Below are positions 46,311-58,060 of a stretch of 64,000 bases of DNA, one piece after another. Origin of the DNA: Epichloe hybrida (Eukaryota > Ascomycota > Sordariomycetes > Hypocreales > Clavicipitaceae); contig JAFEKR010000024.1 of NCBI GenBank assembly GCA_019022495.1, forward strand, positions 310,001 to 374,000. Reading direction: 5' to 3'. Every line of letters starts with the position of its first letter. The first letter of the stretch is position 1. The notes below the pieces were generated by a model. The model was given only the letters and a program-made list of their open reading frames with translations. It did no database searches and was not told the origin of the DNA. A program made the position numbers and the translations under genes.

Positions 46311-48255
46311 ATTTCTCTAAAACATAAGAGGTTTTCACATTATTAAAGGGATCATACTTAAGGTATGCGTGCTTAAACAATTCATCTCTTAGGATATTAA
46401 TAATATTACTATTATCTAGTTAAAGTCCTAATATAAAGAATTATATGATACTTAGCTAGTTAAACTTTAATATAAAGGTCTCTTTAGCATTATTATCCTT
46501 ATCTTCATTATCGTTAGATTTAACAAAGGTTTTGGCTAATTCCCATGCTCCATCAGCAAGGTTATCAGCTTCTTCAGATACTTAGCCTTCATAGGCCGCG
46601 AGGAATGCCTAATACTTTTTCTCTATTAGTAGTAATTAGTATCTCTTATTCTTCCACTAATATTCTTTTGCCTCTTTTTAGTCTTTCTCTAGATAGTTCG
46701 TTAACTAGCATCTATTCTTATTATAAACATAGCATCTACCGTAGTTACAGCCTTAGTTACAGTAACCATAGCCTTTGCCTTAACCTTATTGATTATATAG
46801 TTAATTATAACGGCAGTCTGTGAACATCACCTCTGATTCGTTAGTATTAGTAGTACTAATAGTGCTTTAATTAAATTAGGTAGCTGATTTATTAGCTTTA
46901 GTAATAGAGATTAATTTGCAGAGGTCTCTAGCAAGTCCTTCAAAGCCAGGTGAATAATTGTATTTAGCTTGCCTGCATTCTAGAACACCAGAAATTACGC
47001 TTAGGGTCTAATAATAGAGTTCTATATTAACTATTAATAAGGGAAAGAGTCCTCTATAGACACGTTTAAAAGTTATAAGCAAAATCTTAAGACAATCTAG
47101 CTTAGATTTATCTAGATTAGTAGTAATAATGTTCCTAAGCGTTATACTATTCTATTCTTAGCAATAGAACTACTAGTTGCTTTCTGTCTCAAATCACTGA
47201 CAAACGTCGTTAACCATTTGTTCGTATATAAAGCCTTTGTTTGCTAGATAATCAAGGTAATACTATTCGGCATCACCTAAAAGCATAATAGGAAGAGCCT
47301 TATGCATATATTCTCACAGGAGATTCAGTCTATCATATTTATTCTAGAATAAGTTAACTTTTGGCGTAAGGAAGTTATATATCTTCCTACTATAATGGTC
47401 ATTATCCTTATAGCTTTTTATAAGTTCTAAGATCTTTCTCACAATTTAATCTTCAGATAGGATTATCACTATTTATACAGCTAGGGTCATTTATTAAATC
47501 GGTTATTCCAGGACAATCAGCGGAATTATCGGATTTATTAGGGGTTAAGGTGTGTTTCTTCTTAGAGGTAGTTATATAGCTAGAGGGTTATTTAAAGTGG
47601 GATTGTGAGGGTTATTAATTAGGGGATTGTATATAGGAGGGTTATATACTAAAGGGTAATTAATAGGGGCAGTGTAAATTAAAGGGCTTATGATTAGAGG
47701 GCTTTTAAGGGCGGGATTATTTAAAGAGAGGAATTTGCCTGTGATGATTTGCTTCGCGATTTCGTTTTCAGGCCACTATAATATTATTTCTTCTTCAAGG
47801 ACTTAAATTAACAATTTAACAATCTTACTGCTTTAATTTTGAATAATATAGACGCCATTCTCGCGTAGGCAGTCTCATAATTCGCGCACCAAAGGTTATG
47901 AAGCTTAATTAAGTGTTTCTTTTATCTAGCCGTCAAGGTTATCACAGAAGATCTCCTAAAGAGCAAGATCTTTATATTAACCGCTCTCATAGACATTAAT
48001 CATCTAAGCAAGATAGTCATTAAGCTCCTATTCCTTAGTAGTCTAAGGATCTAGTTCTCTTAAGCTCTCCTAGTTAGTAGTAATAACTAAGGTATGTTTT
48101 TAAAGTCATAGAGGTAGGCTTACTTTATTAGGTCTTAATTAGGTAAGCTGCTTTCCTTTAGTAGTCTAGGATAAAGCTTATTTATTACTTAGGGGTGCTA
48201 TTATTAATAGTCTCTAGCTAGTAAGGCTAAGGGATTTTTAACTAGTAGGGTTAAG
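46311..48255 (-). pseudogene. Copia-B gag (degenerate), main part
   Basis: A zinc knuckle relic is read on - near 46765-46705 (CNYGRCYVYNKNRC, where relatives have C-x2-C with Cys for the second Tyr). Upstream gag sequence (46900-48200) includes a region rich in acidic and Gln codons. The reading is cut at 48255 by Gypsy-A copy 4. The left duplication TTAAG is 48251-48255. Confidence 0.72.
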
Positions 48256-48522
48256 TGTCAGGGGCACGGAGGCCAGGGAGTCACGGACAGGACAGTCACA
48301 TGATGGAGCCCTCGGATAAGCCCCGGATCGCACAGATAACTAAGTAGCTGCTAGGTAGCTACGTACATGTAGTAAGGTATTTAGACAAGGACTGCCTATA
48401 AGAGTTATAGGAGGTTAGAGTTTAAGACCTTTATACACCCACCCCTAAGTAGTAGCTCTCTAGCTATAATTAAGAGTCTTAGCCTTCACTTTGTTTATAT
48501 CTCTCTTACTATAGTTATAATA
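48256..48522 (+). repeat. Gypsy-A copy 4, 5' LTR (267 bp)
   Basis: Begins TGTCAGGGGCACGG and ends TATAGTTATAATA, where the partner ends CACAGTCGTGACA. As in copy 3, the outer part is GC-rich and the inner part strongly mutated. Confidence 0.95.
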
Positions 48523-48579
48523 AGTTAAACTCTTAAACCCTTTTAGGAAAACAGACTATTAGCTAGATTTAAATACAAA

Positions 48580-49860
48580 GGAGCTATAGAATATCTACTT
48601 AGAACACACCTACACCACCTAGCAAGGAAGCCCTAAACCCATAGTACCTAAGTAGTAACCTAAACACTCTAACTATAGAATATAATAAGGCATAGCAGAC
48701 ACTACCTAACTAATATAGTAACCCTAGATCTAGAAATAATAACAATTTAGACTAGCTATAGAGGCAATATAAGGTTATATAAGCCTAGCTACGTAATACC
48801 TGCTTAAGATAAGAGATCTTAGAAATAGAAGCGTAGCTTAAAGAAATAGAAGCGGACCTATAATTAGCTAGATTAGGTAGAAGACCTATAATTACCCCTT
48901 AGATAGACACACTAATAAATCCTGTATTCCTAGGTTTCCTACCTAATAGTAAGTTCGTAATAACCACATACCTATAAAGCTTTGTTAAGATATAGTATAA
49001 GGTACTTACATATAAGGGAGACACTCATGAGAATTTACAGGCATATCTACAGGATTTAAATATGCTATTCCAGCTAGACCTAAGAACCTTCTAGGATAAT
49101 AGAATAAAGGTAGCGTATACTAGCAGCTACCTAGCTAATAACACGAAGTAACAATAGATACGTCACGCAATAGTAAATAGGACAGTCAACTATATAGCCT
49201 ATACCTAGGATAGATTTGTATCTTAGCTAAACACTAGCGTAATAGACAAAGACATAAGGTGCTTAGAAGCTACTAGGACACTACTAAACCTTAGGCAGAA
49301 GCATAATTAATCTTTCTAATCTTTCCTAAGACTCTAGACAAAGGTAAAAGCCAAATTACCTAACCAGATCCCCTTACGTCTAAGGATAGTAATATTCCTA
49401 AATAGCTTAAATAACGCTATAAGGTAGCACATAGTTAGCCAAGAGTTCCCCACATCTTAGAGCTACCTACAAGGCTAAGGTAAAAAAGCTAAAGTTATAA
49501 CAATATCTATAATAAAGAATCGCAATAGAAGCTATAATAAAGAAGGTAGGAATAATAAAAGACAATACTCTAGCTCCCCCATAAATAATTCACAGCAAGG
49601 TTCCTAATAACAAGGCATAGGCTAGAAGCCATTTAAGTGCTACAAATATAGTAGCCCTAGATATAGTTCTAATAGATATAAAGCAGCGGACTGCTTAATC
49701 TACAAGAGTAATAAGCACACCACTAAGAAGCATAGAGATAGTAGTGATAAATCTTTAGACCTAAATAAAATTCCAATTAATTTAGCGTAGGCCTAGGATA
49801 ATAGTCTTACTATAGAGAAACCTATAGATAAGAGAATAAGAATATAGGTATCCCTACGGC
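48580..49860 (+). pseudogene. Gypsy-A copy 4 gag (degenerate)
   Basis: Capsid-like sequence (about 48940-49420) includes KFVITTYLQSF, DTHENLQAYLQDLNMLF and DKDIRCLEATRTLLNLRQ, read through TAG/TAA at Gln codons. A Ser/Gln/Asn-rich tract follows (49500-49620). Then comes a zinc knuckle of the form PFKCYKYSSPRYSSNRYKAADC (49627-49692), with the middle Cys now Tyr. The general plan is that of fungal chromovirus gag. Confidence 0.82.
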
Positions 49861-52800
49861 AAGACAACCACTAGTTAGTAGTGCTAGCGCTATTTAATAC
49901 AGGAGCGGAATATTTAATAATCCACCCTAAGCTACTATTAAAATAGGACTAGAAGAATATAGTAAAAGCAAAGGTAACACTAGAAAGCATAAGCAGGAAT
50001 AAGATCCTATACTAAGGAATTTTGCGTAGACTAGTTAAGGTAAAGGATAGTATAAGCTATACAAAGGTCTGCTAAGTTAGCTACTATATTACTAATACTA
50101 GAGAAGGAATGCTCCTAGGAATAGACTAGACCCTAGAGTACAAACCTATAGTAATAGATTAGAAGCAGGGTTTTTAGAGGTTCCTGATAACTAAAGAACG
50201 TATTACATTCACTTTAGGTAAGCAATAACTACGTAAGGTAGCAAAGCAGTCTTCTATTATACTATTACTAGTATTACTAAAAGTTAGAATAGTTAAACCT
50301 AAAGTAAAAGAGGGGGATACTAATAAAGTTTTATTAACAGACAACACACTAAGTAATAACCTAACTTGTAATATAGTTATAGCGACAGTAGAAGGTGATA
50401 TCTAGCCCCTAAAGAAGAAGAAACTTAGAAGCGTAATAGCGCTCTAGGCAGTATTTCGCAAGGAGCTAGCAGTGTTCACGCAAGAAACAGATAGTAACAC
50501 ACCTTAATAGCAGATCCTAGAGGAGTACGTGGAATTTATAGACATATTCTTAAAAGATCTAGCTAGTAAGCTTCCGGAACTTAGGGGCTACACTTATATA
50601 ATCAAATTAGAAGAAGGGAAATAGCCACTATAGGGACCTATATACAACCTAGCGGAAAAAGAGCTAGAGGTGCTTAGGGAGTACCTTATAAGTGCGCAGG
50701 AAAAAGAATAGATCAGAAGATTAACAAGCCTAGCTAGAGCCCTGATTTTATTTGTCCCGAAAAAATCAGGGAAATTAAGGCTTTATGTGAATTATAGGGG
50801 TCTCAACAGGATTACTATTAAGAATAAGGCCCCCTTGCCGTTAATCTCCGAAATTCTTAATTAACTAGCAGGCGTGAAAGTCTTTATATCTTTAGATCTT
50901 CAAGAGGCATACCACTAGCTACGTATTCGCGAGGGCAATAAGTGGAAGATAGCGTTCCGATGCCGCTATAGGCATTTTGAGTACCTTATTATGCCATTTA
51001 GATTAGTAAACGCGCTAGCCACTTTTTAGGAATATATTAACAACACGCTTAAGGGACTTATGGACGAATTCTACATTATTTACCTTAATAACATCCTAAT
51101 ATATAGTAGCGACCCTACAAGACACACGGAGTATGTCAAAAGGGTGCTAGAGCGACTTCAGGACGCGGATCTTTACGTTAACCTTAAGAAGTGCTAATTT
51201 TCAGTATTATAAGTAAAATTCCTAGGGTTTATCATATCTAAAAAAGGTATTAAGATAAAACCATCAAGGGTCAAAGCCATTATAACCTAGCTAATACCCC
51301 GCAGCGTGTTTAACATTCAATTATTCCTCAGGTTTATAGGGTTTTACTAACGCTTTATAAAATAGTATAGTAGGGTAGTAGTCCTGCTAATAAACTATCT
51401 AAAGGGTATTTAACTAGTAGAGTTTAAGCTAGAGCCTAGCGAACTTATAGCGTTTAAAGAACTCTAAAAGAAGTTCTAGGAGGCACTAATCTTAGTGCAC
51501 TTTAACCTACTTTATTTACTAAGAGTAAAGACAAATACATCTAGTTACGCAATTAGAGCTATACTTATAATGTTAGTGCTAGGTAGCTAGCACCTAGTGG
51601 CGTATTTTTTAAGGAAGTTAACTAATATTAAGCTTTATTACTTAACCCTAGACACTAAGTTATTAGCAATCCAAGAGGCGTTTCAGGCCTAGAGACACTA
51701 CCTCGCGTATTTAACTTACTAGATTATAGTTATAATGGACTACCTTAATCACAAGTACCTAGCCATAAAGCTAAAGCTATCTAGCAAGCAAGTAATAGCA
51801 TTAGATAAGCTTTATCTATTTAATTTCAGAATTAAACATTATGTAGGTAAGCTAAACCCCGCTAATACCCTATTAAGAAGAGTAAATTATATTAGTAAGA
51901 AGTATAGGGCAAAGGCTATGTCCTCATAGCTACCTAACTTCTTAGCTAAGTTTACAGATGCTAAGCAGCAAGGGCGCTATATATATAATAGTATAGTCAC
52001 AGGCCCTAAGGTTACATCCCTTAGTGTAGTTAATAGTTTATTATAAGATCACTGTAAGGGCTATTCTAGCCTCTAGGGTTTTAAGAAGATATAACTTAAT
52101 TATATTATTAAGGAACCTAATAGTCCTATAAAGCCTATAAGTAGTACGCTAACTAGGTCCGCTAATTATAAGCAGCAAGGTCATGCCTTGTCTATATTAT
52201 TTAATGTTTCCGTAAGTCTAGCGAGCCTATAGGTTAGGAGTCTAGCTAGGTTAGTAGTTAGTAAGCGACGTAGGCGCCCCCTTAAAACGCCGCTTAGCTA
52301 TAATTTATCTATAAGTCTAAAAGCACACTATAAGCTAGCTACTCATAGCAGTGTTATAGTAAGAATATAGGTAGTCTAGCGAACCTCTTCTAAGTTCGTG
52401 CGTAACACTTATCCTAAGTACGCAGAATTAGAGACTCTAATTCAAGTTACATTATTTTAAGCACAGCAAGGTAATAACTTTACTATAGGTCAGAGGAAGC
52501 TGCTTAAGAGCGGCAACCTAGAAGTATTATAGACATAGTCTATTAGGCCCTCTAAGCTATTAATATTCAAGAATAGAGTTTTTATTCTAGTAAGTATAAG
52601 GAAGGAAGTTCTAATGCTTACCTATAATAACCTAGTAGCAGGCCACTAGGGAGTTAGCAGGACCCTTTGCCAAATTATAAACTAGTACTACTAGCTATTA
52701 ATAAAGAAAGACACTAAGTTATATATGCAAACTTACATAAGCTATTAAACTTTAAAGCTAAGGCACTATAAACCCTATAGTAAGCTAGTAGCGCTGCCAG

Positions 52801-53890
52801 TGCCTAATTAGCCTTTTCAAGAATTGTTAATAAACTTTGTCACAGGGCTGCCACCTATAAAAAACATAAACTAGACTTATAATGCAATCTTAGTCATTAT
52901 AGACTATTTCATAAAGTATAGTATCTACATCCCTATTTTAACGCATAACTAGCAATAGGTTAGCTACTGTATTCTTAGAGTACATTTTCAGGGATTATAG
53001 CGCTCCAGAGGGCATTATTATAGACCGGGGTTTGACTTTCACTAGCGGGTTTTAAATAATCTTCTACCACCTTATTATAACTAAGCAGTAACTAAGCACC
53101 ACGTTCCACCCGCAGATAGACGGTTAGACAGAACGTCTAAACTAAGTTTTAGAGCATTATTTAAGAGCCTTTACTTACTTTAACTAAACTAATTAGGCTA
53201 ACAATCTTTTAATAGTATAGTTTGCGTATAATATAAGCGTCCATTTAACTCATAGCTACACCCTAGCTAAGGCGCTACAAGGCTACAACCCTAGGGGACT
53301 ATAGCAAGTAGTTACAAATATTCCTATAGTAAATAACTAAGTAAAAACTTATGCTATTACGCTAAGAGATAGATATATAGTAATTAAGTAGCTTCTAAGT
53401 GACTTATAAGTCTAGTACGTAAAGTACTATAACAAGAAGCAGACCCTAATAAAGTTTAATGTAGGTAACTATGTTTTATTATCCATAAAGAACATTAACT
53501 TATGGTAACCTAGTAGGAAGCTAAGTGCGAAGTACCTAGGCCCTTATAAAATCAAAAAGGTAATTAGTACCTATGGACTTACGTATTAATTAAGGCTACC
53601 ACGCGGAACGCGTTTATATAATGTTTTTAATATTACTAACCTTAAACTATTTGTAAGGGACTTATCTAGCATAAAAGACACGTCCTTGCTATAAGAGAAC
53701 ATCGCGGACAACAAGTAGGAGTTCAAAGTCAAGAGAATTATATCACATTAGTATAACAGGAGACGTCAGAAATACCTAGTTAAGTGGAAGGGCTATAATG
53801 CTTTAGAAAATTCTTAGGTAAAGAAAAGAGATTTCATTATAATAAATATTATTAAGGATTATAAGCGGTAACTAAGCAGCTAGTTTGTGG
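49861..53890 (+). pseudogene. Gypsy-A copy 4 pol with C-terminal chromodomain (degenerate)
   Basis: Protease box LFNTGAEYLI (about 49888-49920; DTG changed to NTG). RT contains [15 protein letters not shown] (50770-50814), LDLQEAYHQLRI (50893-50930), [17 protein letters not shown] (50977-51028) and YIIYLNNILIYS (51073-51108), where YLDD is now YLNN. RNase H at about 51480-51900 ends with the stop-free stretch 51735-51926. Integrase: GHQGVSRTLCQI near 52640, INFVTGLPP near 52833, HPQIDGQTERLNQ near 53107. The frame shifts by one near 52950. The chromodomain at about 53719-53860 reads FKVKRII ... KYLVKWKGYNALENS. Known chromodomain integrases steer insertion to H3K9-methylated chromatin. Confidence 0.9.
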
Positions 53891-55789
53891 ACACAGAGGT
53901 ATATTTAATAGAGTCTAGATAGTAGTAGCGACATATAAAGAAAAAAAATCCAGATAATTTCTTAGATAACCTAACTCGTAGCTACTTCGCACTAATTACT
54001 CTATTAACACATTAGGCGCCTAACCCTTAGTAGTCCTACCTATGCTAATAGGGGCAGAGGATTTATTCTTATTATTAGAAAAATCCCTCTCTCTATACAC
54101 ATACATACAAAGCTCGCTAGGAAGGTCTAGCGGCCTAACATAAGCAGGAAGTGTGGACATATTAGTAGTAAGCTACTAGCAAGTTAGTAAAGCTATAAGC
54201 TAGAGCGTAGGAGTACATATAGATAGGAGGTTCTATGTAATAAAACACAAGCTATTAGAAATATCTATCTGGACTTCTAGATTAATAGTATTACTAAGTA
54301 GTAATATAGTAACTTATTTATTAGCGTTAGCCTTGTATGTAACTTCTACTATAAGCCACGCTCGCCTTGCCTAACCACGCTTATTAGCATTTTTAGTAGT
54401 TAAGAGCGTATTATAAAGTTTACGTTTTACGTGCATTAGATGCTAGTAGCATATTAGTAGTAACTAAGTTATAGAAACAGGGGATATATATGTTATTAAG
54501 AAAGTATAGATTGCTATTAGGATTACTATAAGCGTTAATATGCTTAAAGAGCGTATAGTATAACTAGGTAAACTAAGTAGGACACTAGTAGCGTGTTAGT
54601 ATACGCATTAGTAGTAAGAAAAGGGAGGACATACCCTAGAACAGTCTTTATTATTTTACGAATAATATACGCATTTTATTGAGTTACCTACGTAAGTTAG
54701 TAATAACCTATAGTAAGATAGTAGTGAAGTTATACTTAGGGAATTAGTATACTCCATTAGGATAGATTTGCTCTCTATAAGATATTACAGCTTTACGCTA
54801 TTACTATCTTTAGGAGTAATTACCTATATTACTACCTACTATGCATAGTGTATATAAGGAATTTTTATTTTACTAGCACTACTAGCTATAAGTTAGTAAG
54901 GTAGGCGCTAGGGGGACATAGACATTATACTTATATAGAAATTTTAAAAGCTAAATATTTCTTACTAGGAGACTTTATAGGGGATAGCGTAGGAGTTTTT
55001 ACACTAAGGGGAGGTAGTAGTAGCGGAGTAGTTACTTGCATTAAAGATATTATTAACTACTAGTAAGTTAGTAGTAACGCTATAAGAAACTCATAGGTAG
55101 AAGGCAAGAAACTAATATTTTAGCATTCAAGAGGATTCAGATGTTTTAGATAAGGATAGACATAGATAATAAAGTGACGCTATAGGATATTAGTAACTAC
55201 TATAAGAGAAGCTATAAAGCTACTAGTTTATAGGTAAGGGCAACTTATAATGCTAAGGGAGGATAAAAAAGGAAGAAAAAGTATGTAAAAGCAGGGGAAA
55301 GTAAGCCTCTTTTATATTAGCCCCGGACCCCTAAGTAATTTACGCGCTATGTGTAGCTAATCTAGGAATTATAATATTCATAGTTACGGCCGCTACTAGC
55401 AGATACACACGCTAGCTGTGAACTCCTAGTAAGATTAACATAACATCCCTAATATTAGACAAGAAGCTATTTGTTTTAAATAGTATGTATTACCCTATCT
55501 ATTTAACCTAATTACAAAACTTAATACTAGTAGTTTGCTTACTTAGCGCTAATAACTTATTAGATAAAGGCATATACATTAGAGGCAATGAAGCAGTGAG
55601 TATGTAGCTACCTATAATCCGGTAATTATAAGAAGGGCTACCTAGACCCCTATAATACCTATCTTACTATTTAAAGCGGACGTAACACTACGCACTAATA
55701 GTATAGCTAGTAACATAGACATTACCATGGGTTATGCATAGTAAACACACACTAGCTAAGTAGCTCTTTATAATTAAGGATAATTATAT
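53891..55789 (+). other. Gypsy-A long 3' non-coding region (1.9 kb)
   Basis: Between the chromodomain and the polypurine tract. No protein-like frame was found on either strand. Short motifs such as TTAGTAGTAAC and CTACTAGCAAGTTAGTA recur. The region is conserved in Gypsy-A copy 3 (19335-19937 and 33311-34650), so it belongs to the element and is not a later insertion. Confidence 0.7.
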
Positions 55790-55804
55790 ATTAGGGGGGT
55801 AGTA
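55790..55804 (+). promoter_or_regulatory. Gypsy-A polypurine tract
   Basis: A run of six G residues just before the 3' LTR, in the place where the plus-strand primer is made. The complementary C run is beside the LTRs at 5005 and 19335, which fixes those copies as minus strand. Confidence 0.8.
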
Positions 55805-56071
55805 TATTAGGGGCACGGAGGCTAGGGAGTCACGGATAGGATAGTTACATAATAAAGCCCTTAGATAAGCCCTAGATCGTATAGATAACTAAGTAGCTGC
55901 TAGGTAGCTATGTGCATGTAGTAGGGTATTTAGATAAGGACCGCCTATAAGAGTTGTAGGAGGTTAGAGTTTAAGACCTTTATGTACCTACCCCTAAGTA
56001 GTAGCTCTCTAGCTACGATTAAGAGTCTTAGCCTTCACTCCGTTTGTATCTCTCCTATCACAGTCGTGACA
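55805..56071 (+). repeat. Gypsy-A copy 4, 3' LTR (267 bp)
   Basis: Begins TATTAGGGGCACGG and ends CACAGTCGTGACA. Partner of 48256-48522. Here the inner end is the preserved, CpG-containing part. Confidence 0.95.
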
Positions 56072-56076
56072 TTAAG

Positions 56077-56337
56077 GGGTTTTTTAATCTCTAGTTTAAG
56101 TAGTTATGCATGGCTATAAACTCTCGGTTAGTTAATTGGTTTTCTTATAATAGATAATAGGATTAATTCTTCTATTAATAGTTAGAGACTTACTAATAGA
56201 AAAAGTTAAATCCCTAGGAAGCCTAACATCTAGTATCCGGAGTCTATCTTCCTTTAGCATACTTCCTTAGGTAGCTAAAGGAAGGCCTTTTCTTAAGTAA
56301 TTCCTTGCTTATCTATGGTTTTTCAACCACTAATTAG
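56077..56337 (-). other. Copia-B leader with primer-site box
   Basis: The 5' part of Copia-B on - up to the LTR: leader sequence similar in plan to 32390-32723 of Copia-A (a shared cttcctttagcatact string occurs in both). The box aaccactaattag (56325-56337) touches the LTR. Confidence 0.75.
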
Positions 56338-56568
56338 TGTTAGTTACACTAAGGGATTGGTATGCACTAGTGCAACGTAGGGTTAGGTTTAATGATATAA
56401 TAAGGTCTAAGGATTAAAGCTATCTATAGCGTTATGTGGCTATAAGAAAAGGGGGACGCGAGTTACGTGTGTGCCTCGCGTACGGGTGCGGCCAATCACA
56501 GTGCGGCGTTGCCGCACGTGCTCCACTTTCCTAGTAGTCAACCCGATGTTAACCCGGTTGTCGCAACA
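56338..56568 (-). repeat. Copia-B 5' LTR (231 bp)
   Basis: Begins TGTTAGTTACACT and ends TTGTCGCAACA. Partner of 42476-42706. The second half is strongly CpG-containing and near-intact (about 56455-56568). Confidence 0.95.
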
Positions 56569-56729
56569 GTATTATAATGTATTTTTATAAAATAAATAAT
56601 TATAATAAATTATAGAAAATAAATATAAGCATAGGAAGACCCTTAATATATTAAGAAAAAAGCATTCTTTAAAATAGATATAAAAGAATATTACTAAGAT
56701 ATTATATATTTAAAATAAGCTTACTTTTC
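56569..56729. other. hAT2, continuation after Copia-B
   Basis: Starts with the second GTATT duplication and matches 6786-6949 of hAT1 closely. Ends at the LTR of Gypsy-B copy 2. The last five bases are TTTTC, the expected left half of that element's duplication. Confidence 0.88.
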
Positions 56730-56920
56730 TGTGAGGCCCCACTCACAACACGGGTGCACCCCGCTAGCGTACTACGCTGTAGGGCTAGGTCCACGTAACA
56801 CTAGTGAGCCACTAGCTATAAGTTAGCAACTTGCATATATAATATACTTAGACCTAGTAAGCTTTAGTTAATATATAAACACCCCTATACCTCTTGCCTA
56901 GCTCTCCCTTTATTCTTATA
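56730..56920 (+). repeat. Gypsy-B copy 2, 5' LTR (191 bp)
   Basis: Begins TGTGAGGCCCC and ends TATTCTTATA. The first third keeps GC-rich sequence (CGGGTGCACCCCGC). Confidence 0.93.
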
Positions 56921-58060
56921 ATTCTAAAGCTTCTCTTACTAGCTACCTAAGAGTAATATAAGGGGGAGAATAACCTAATTTACTAGAACTATACTATATA
57001 TTACTTAGGATTAGCTAGATAATAGTAATTCTATAGCTAAGGATATATTATATTTTATAACCTTATCTAAAGCTATACCCTTTACTATAGTAGTAGAAAA
57101 GGTAGTAGTTAGGGAGTAAATTACCTAGCTTAAGTAACTTAAGAAACTATAGGATTAAGAAAAGAAGCTTACTAACTTAATATAATCTTATAGAGAACTA
57201 GTAAAAAGGGGCTAAAAGAATAGTTTATTCTTAAGCCTTAGTAGCTAAGAAGTTAAGGTCTAAAATATTATAAAACTCTAATACCTTATAAACCTATAGA
57301 AGTATAAGATATAGCTTAATAACTTTAACTATACCTTTAAGGGGGCAAAGAAGAAGTATTACTAGGATAACTAAAAGATTCTCTTTACACTTAACTATAT
57401 ACATATAAACTATTAGGCTAGATAGGACTAATACATTAAAGAATAACTAGCTAATAGTTAGGATTATCCTAAGGATAACTAGGATAAGTTCTAAGACTAG
57501 ACCCTTACGCTACTTAAAGACTCCGCAAGTTATAATGTATAAATAGCTATATAGCTAGAAAACATAAAGCAAAAGAAGGGCTAGAGTCCTATTAAGTTTA
57601 GTATTTACTTAGATTTACTAGAGAAATACCTAGAATACACTCTAGAAAAGACTTATACTCTTATATTCTTTATAAAATTACTTCCTAACTTATAAGATTA
57701 CATTAACTTACACACAAATATTACTAGTCTAACAAGAGAAGATATTATATAACTTACCTAGCGATTCTAGGAGGTAATATTAAAGAATAAGCGAAAGCTA
57801 AATAATTTAGAAGAGAAGGGGCTATATAAGGTAGCTTAACACTAAAGACGTAACTCCTTATAAGGGCATTAGCTAAATAAGGACTAAAGAGATAAGAATA
57901 AGGATAAGGAAAAAACCCTAGCTACCTATCTAAATAATAATAAACTATAAGGAAGAAAATAGTGCTTTAATTATAGTAGTATAAAGCACCTTATTTATAA
58001 TTATAATAAGCTAAGGAAAGACTAGCAAGAGGGTTAGGAAAACTCCTAGAGGTAAAAGTA
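56921..58060 (+). pseudogene. Gypsy-B copy 2 gag (degenerate)
   Basis: Leader (56921-57050) followed by capsid-like sequence, for example TLIFFIKLLPNLQDYINL and TSLTREDII-LTQRFQEVIL (about 57655-57785). Near the end is a zinc knuckle CFNYSSIKHLIYNYNK (about 57964-58010), which fits CFNCGS-xHLIRNCNK before RIP. Stops are TAA/TAG. Confidence 0.8.

Larger units (their letters stand above)
48256..56071 (+). mobile_element. Gypsy-A copy 4, complete chromovirus (7.8 kb), plus strand
   Basis: Two 267-bp LTRs (48256-48522, 55805-56071) with the perfect duplication TTAAG (48251-48255, 56072-56076). Internal order: gag with zinc knuckle, protease, RT, RNase H, integrase, chromodomain, then about 1.9 kb of non-coding DNA and a G-run polypurine tract against the 3' LTR. 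The least mutated Gypsy-A of the four and the reference for aligning the others. It is nested in the gag part of Copia-B. Confidence 0.95.
42476..56568 (-). mobile_element. Copia-B LTR retrotransposon, minus strand, split by Gypsy-A copy 4
   Basis: Two 231-bp LTRs (42476-42706 and 56338-56568), TG...CA ended, with the perfect duplication GTATT (42471-42475, 56569-56573). Removing the nested Gypsy-A (48256-56071 plus one TTAAG) leaves about 6.3 kb. Order on -: leader, gag (zinc knuckle), protease, integrase, RT, RNase H. Distinct from Copia-A by its LTR, but similar in protein sequence and in the primer-site box. Its 5' LTR (right) keeps more CpG sites than its 3' LTR. Confidence 0.95.
40816..56729. 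mobile_element. Second hAT-like element (hAT2), split by Copia-B and Gypsy-B copy 2
   Basis: The left end CAGAGCTTTACATG (from 40816) shares CAGAGC with hAT1 and follows CTTATAAG, an 8-bp target candidate of the same CT....AG form as that of hAT1. Pieces are 40816-42475 and 56569-56729. From about 41453 on, the sequence matches hAT1 (about 5817-6949); the left 0.6 kb does not. The right end is not in the window because Gypsy-B copy 2 interrupts at 56730, so the TSD cannot be confirmed. No transposase was seen. Interior features are a different pentamer palindrome at the left, a foldback at the junction with the shared half, and an expanded microsatellite. Confidence 0.72.

Noticed and set aside
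46545..46823. 92-codon + frame
   Set aside because: Antisense to the Copia-B gag zinc-knuckle region.
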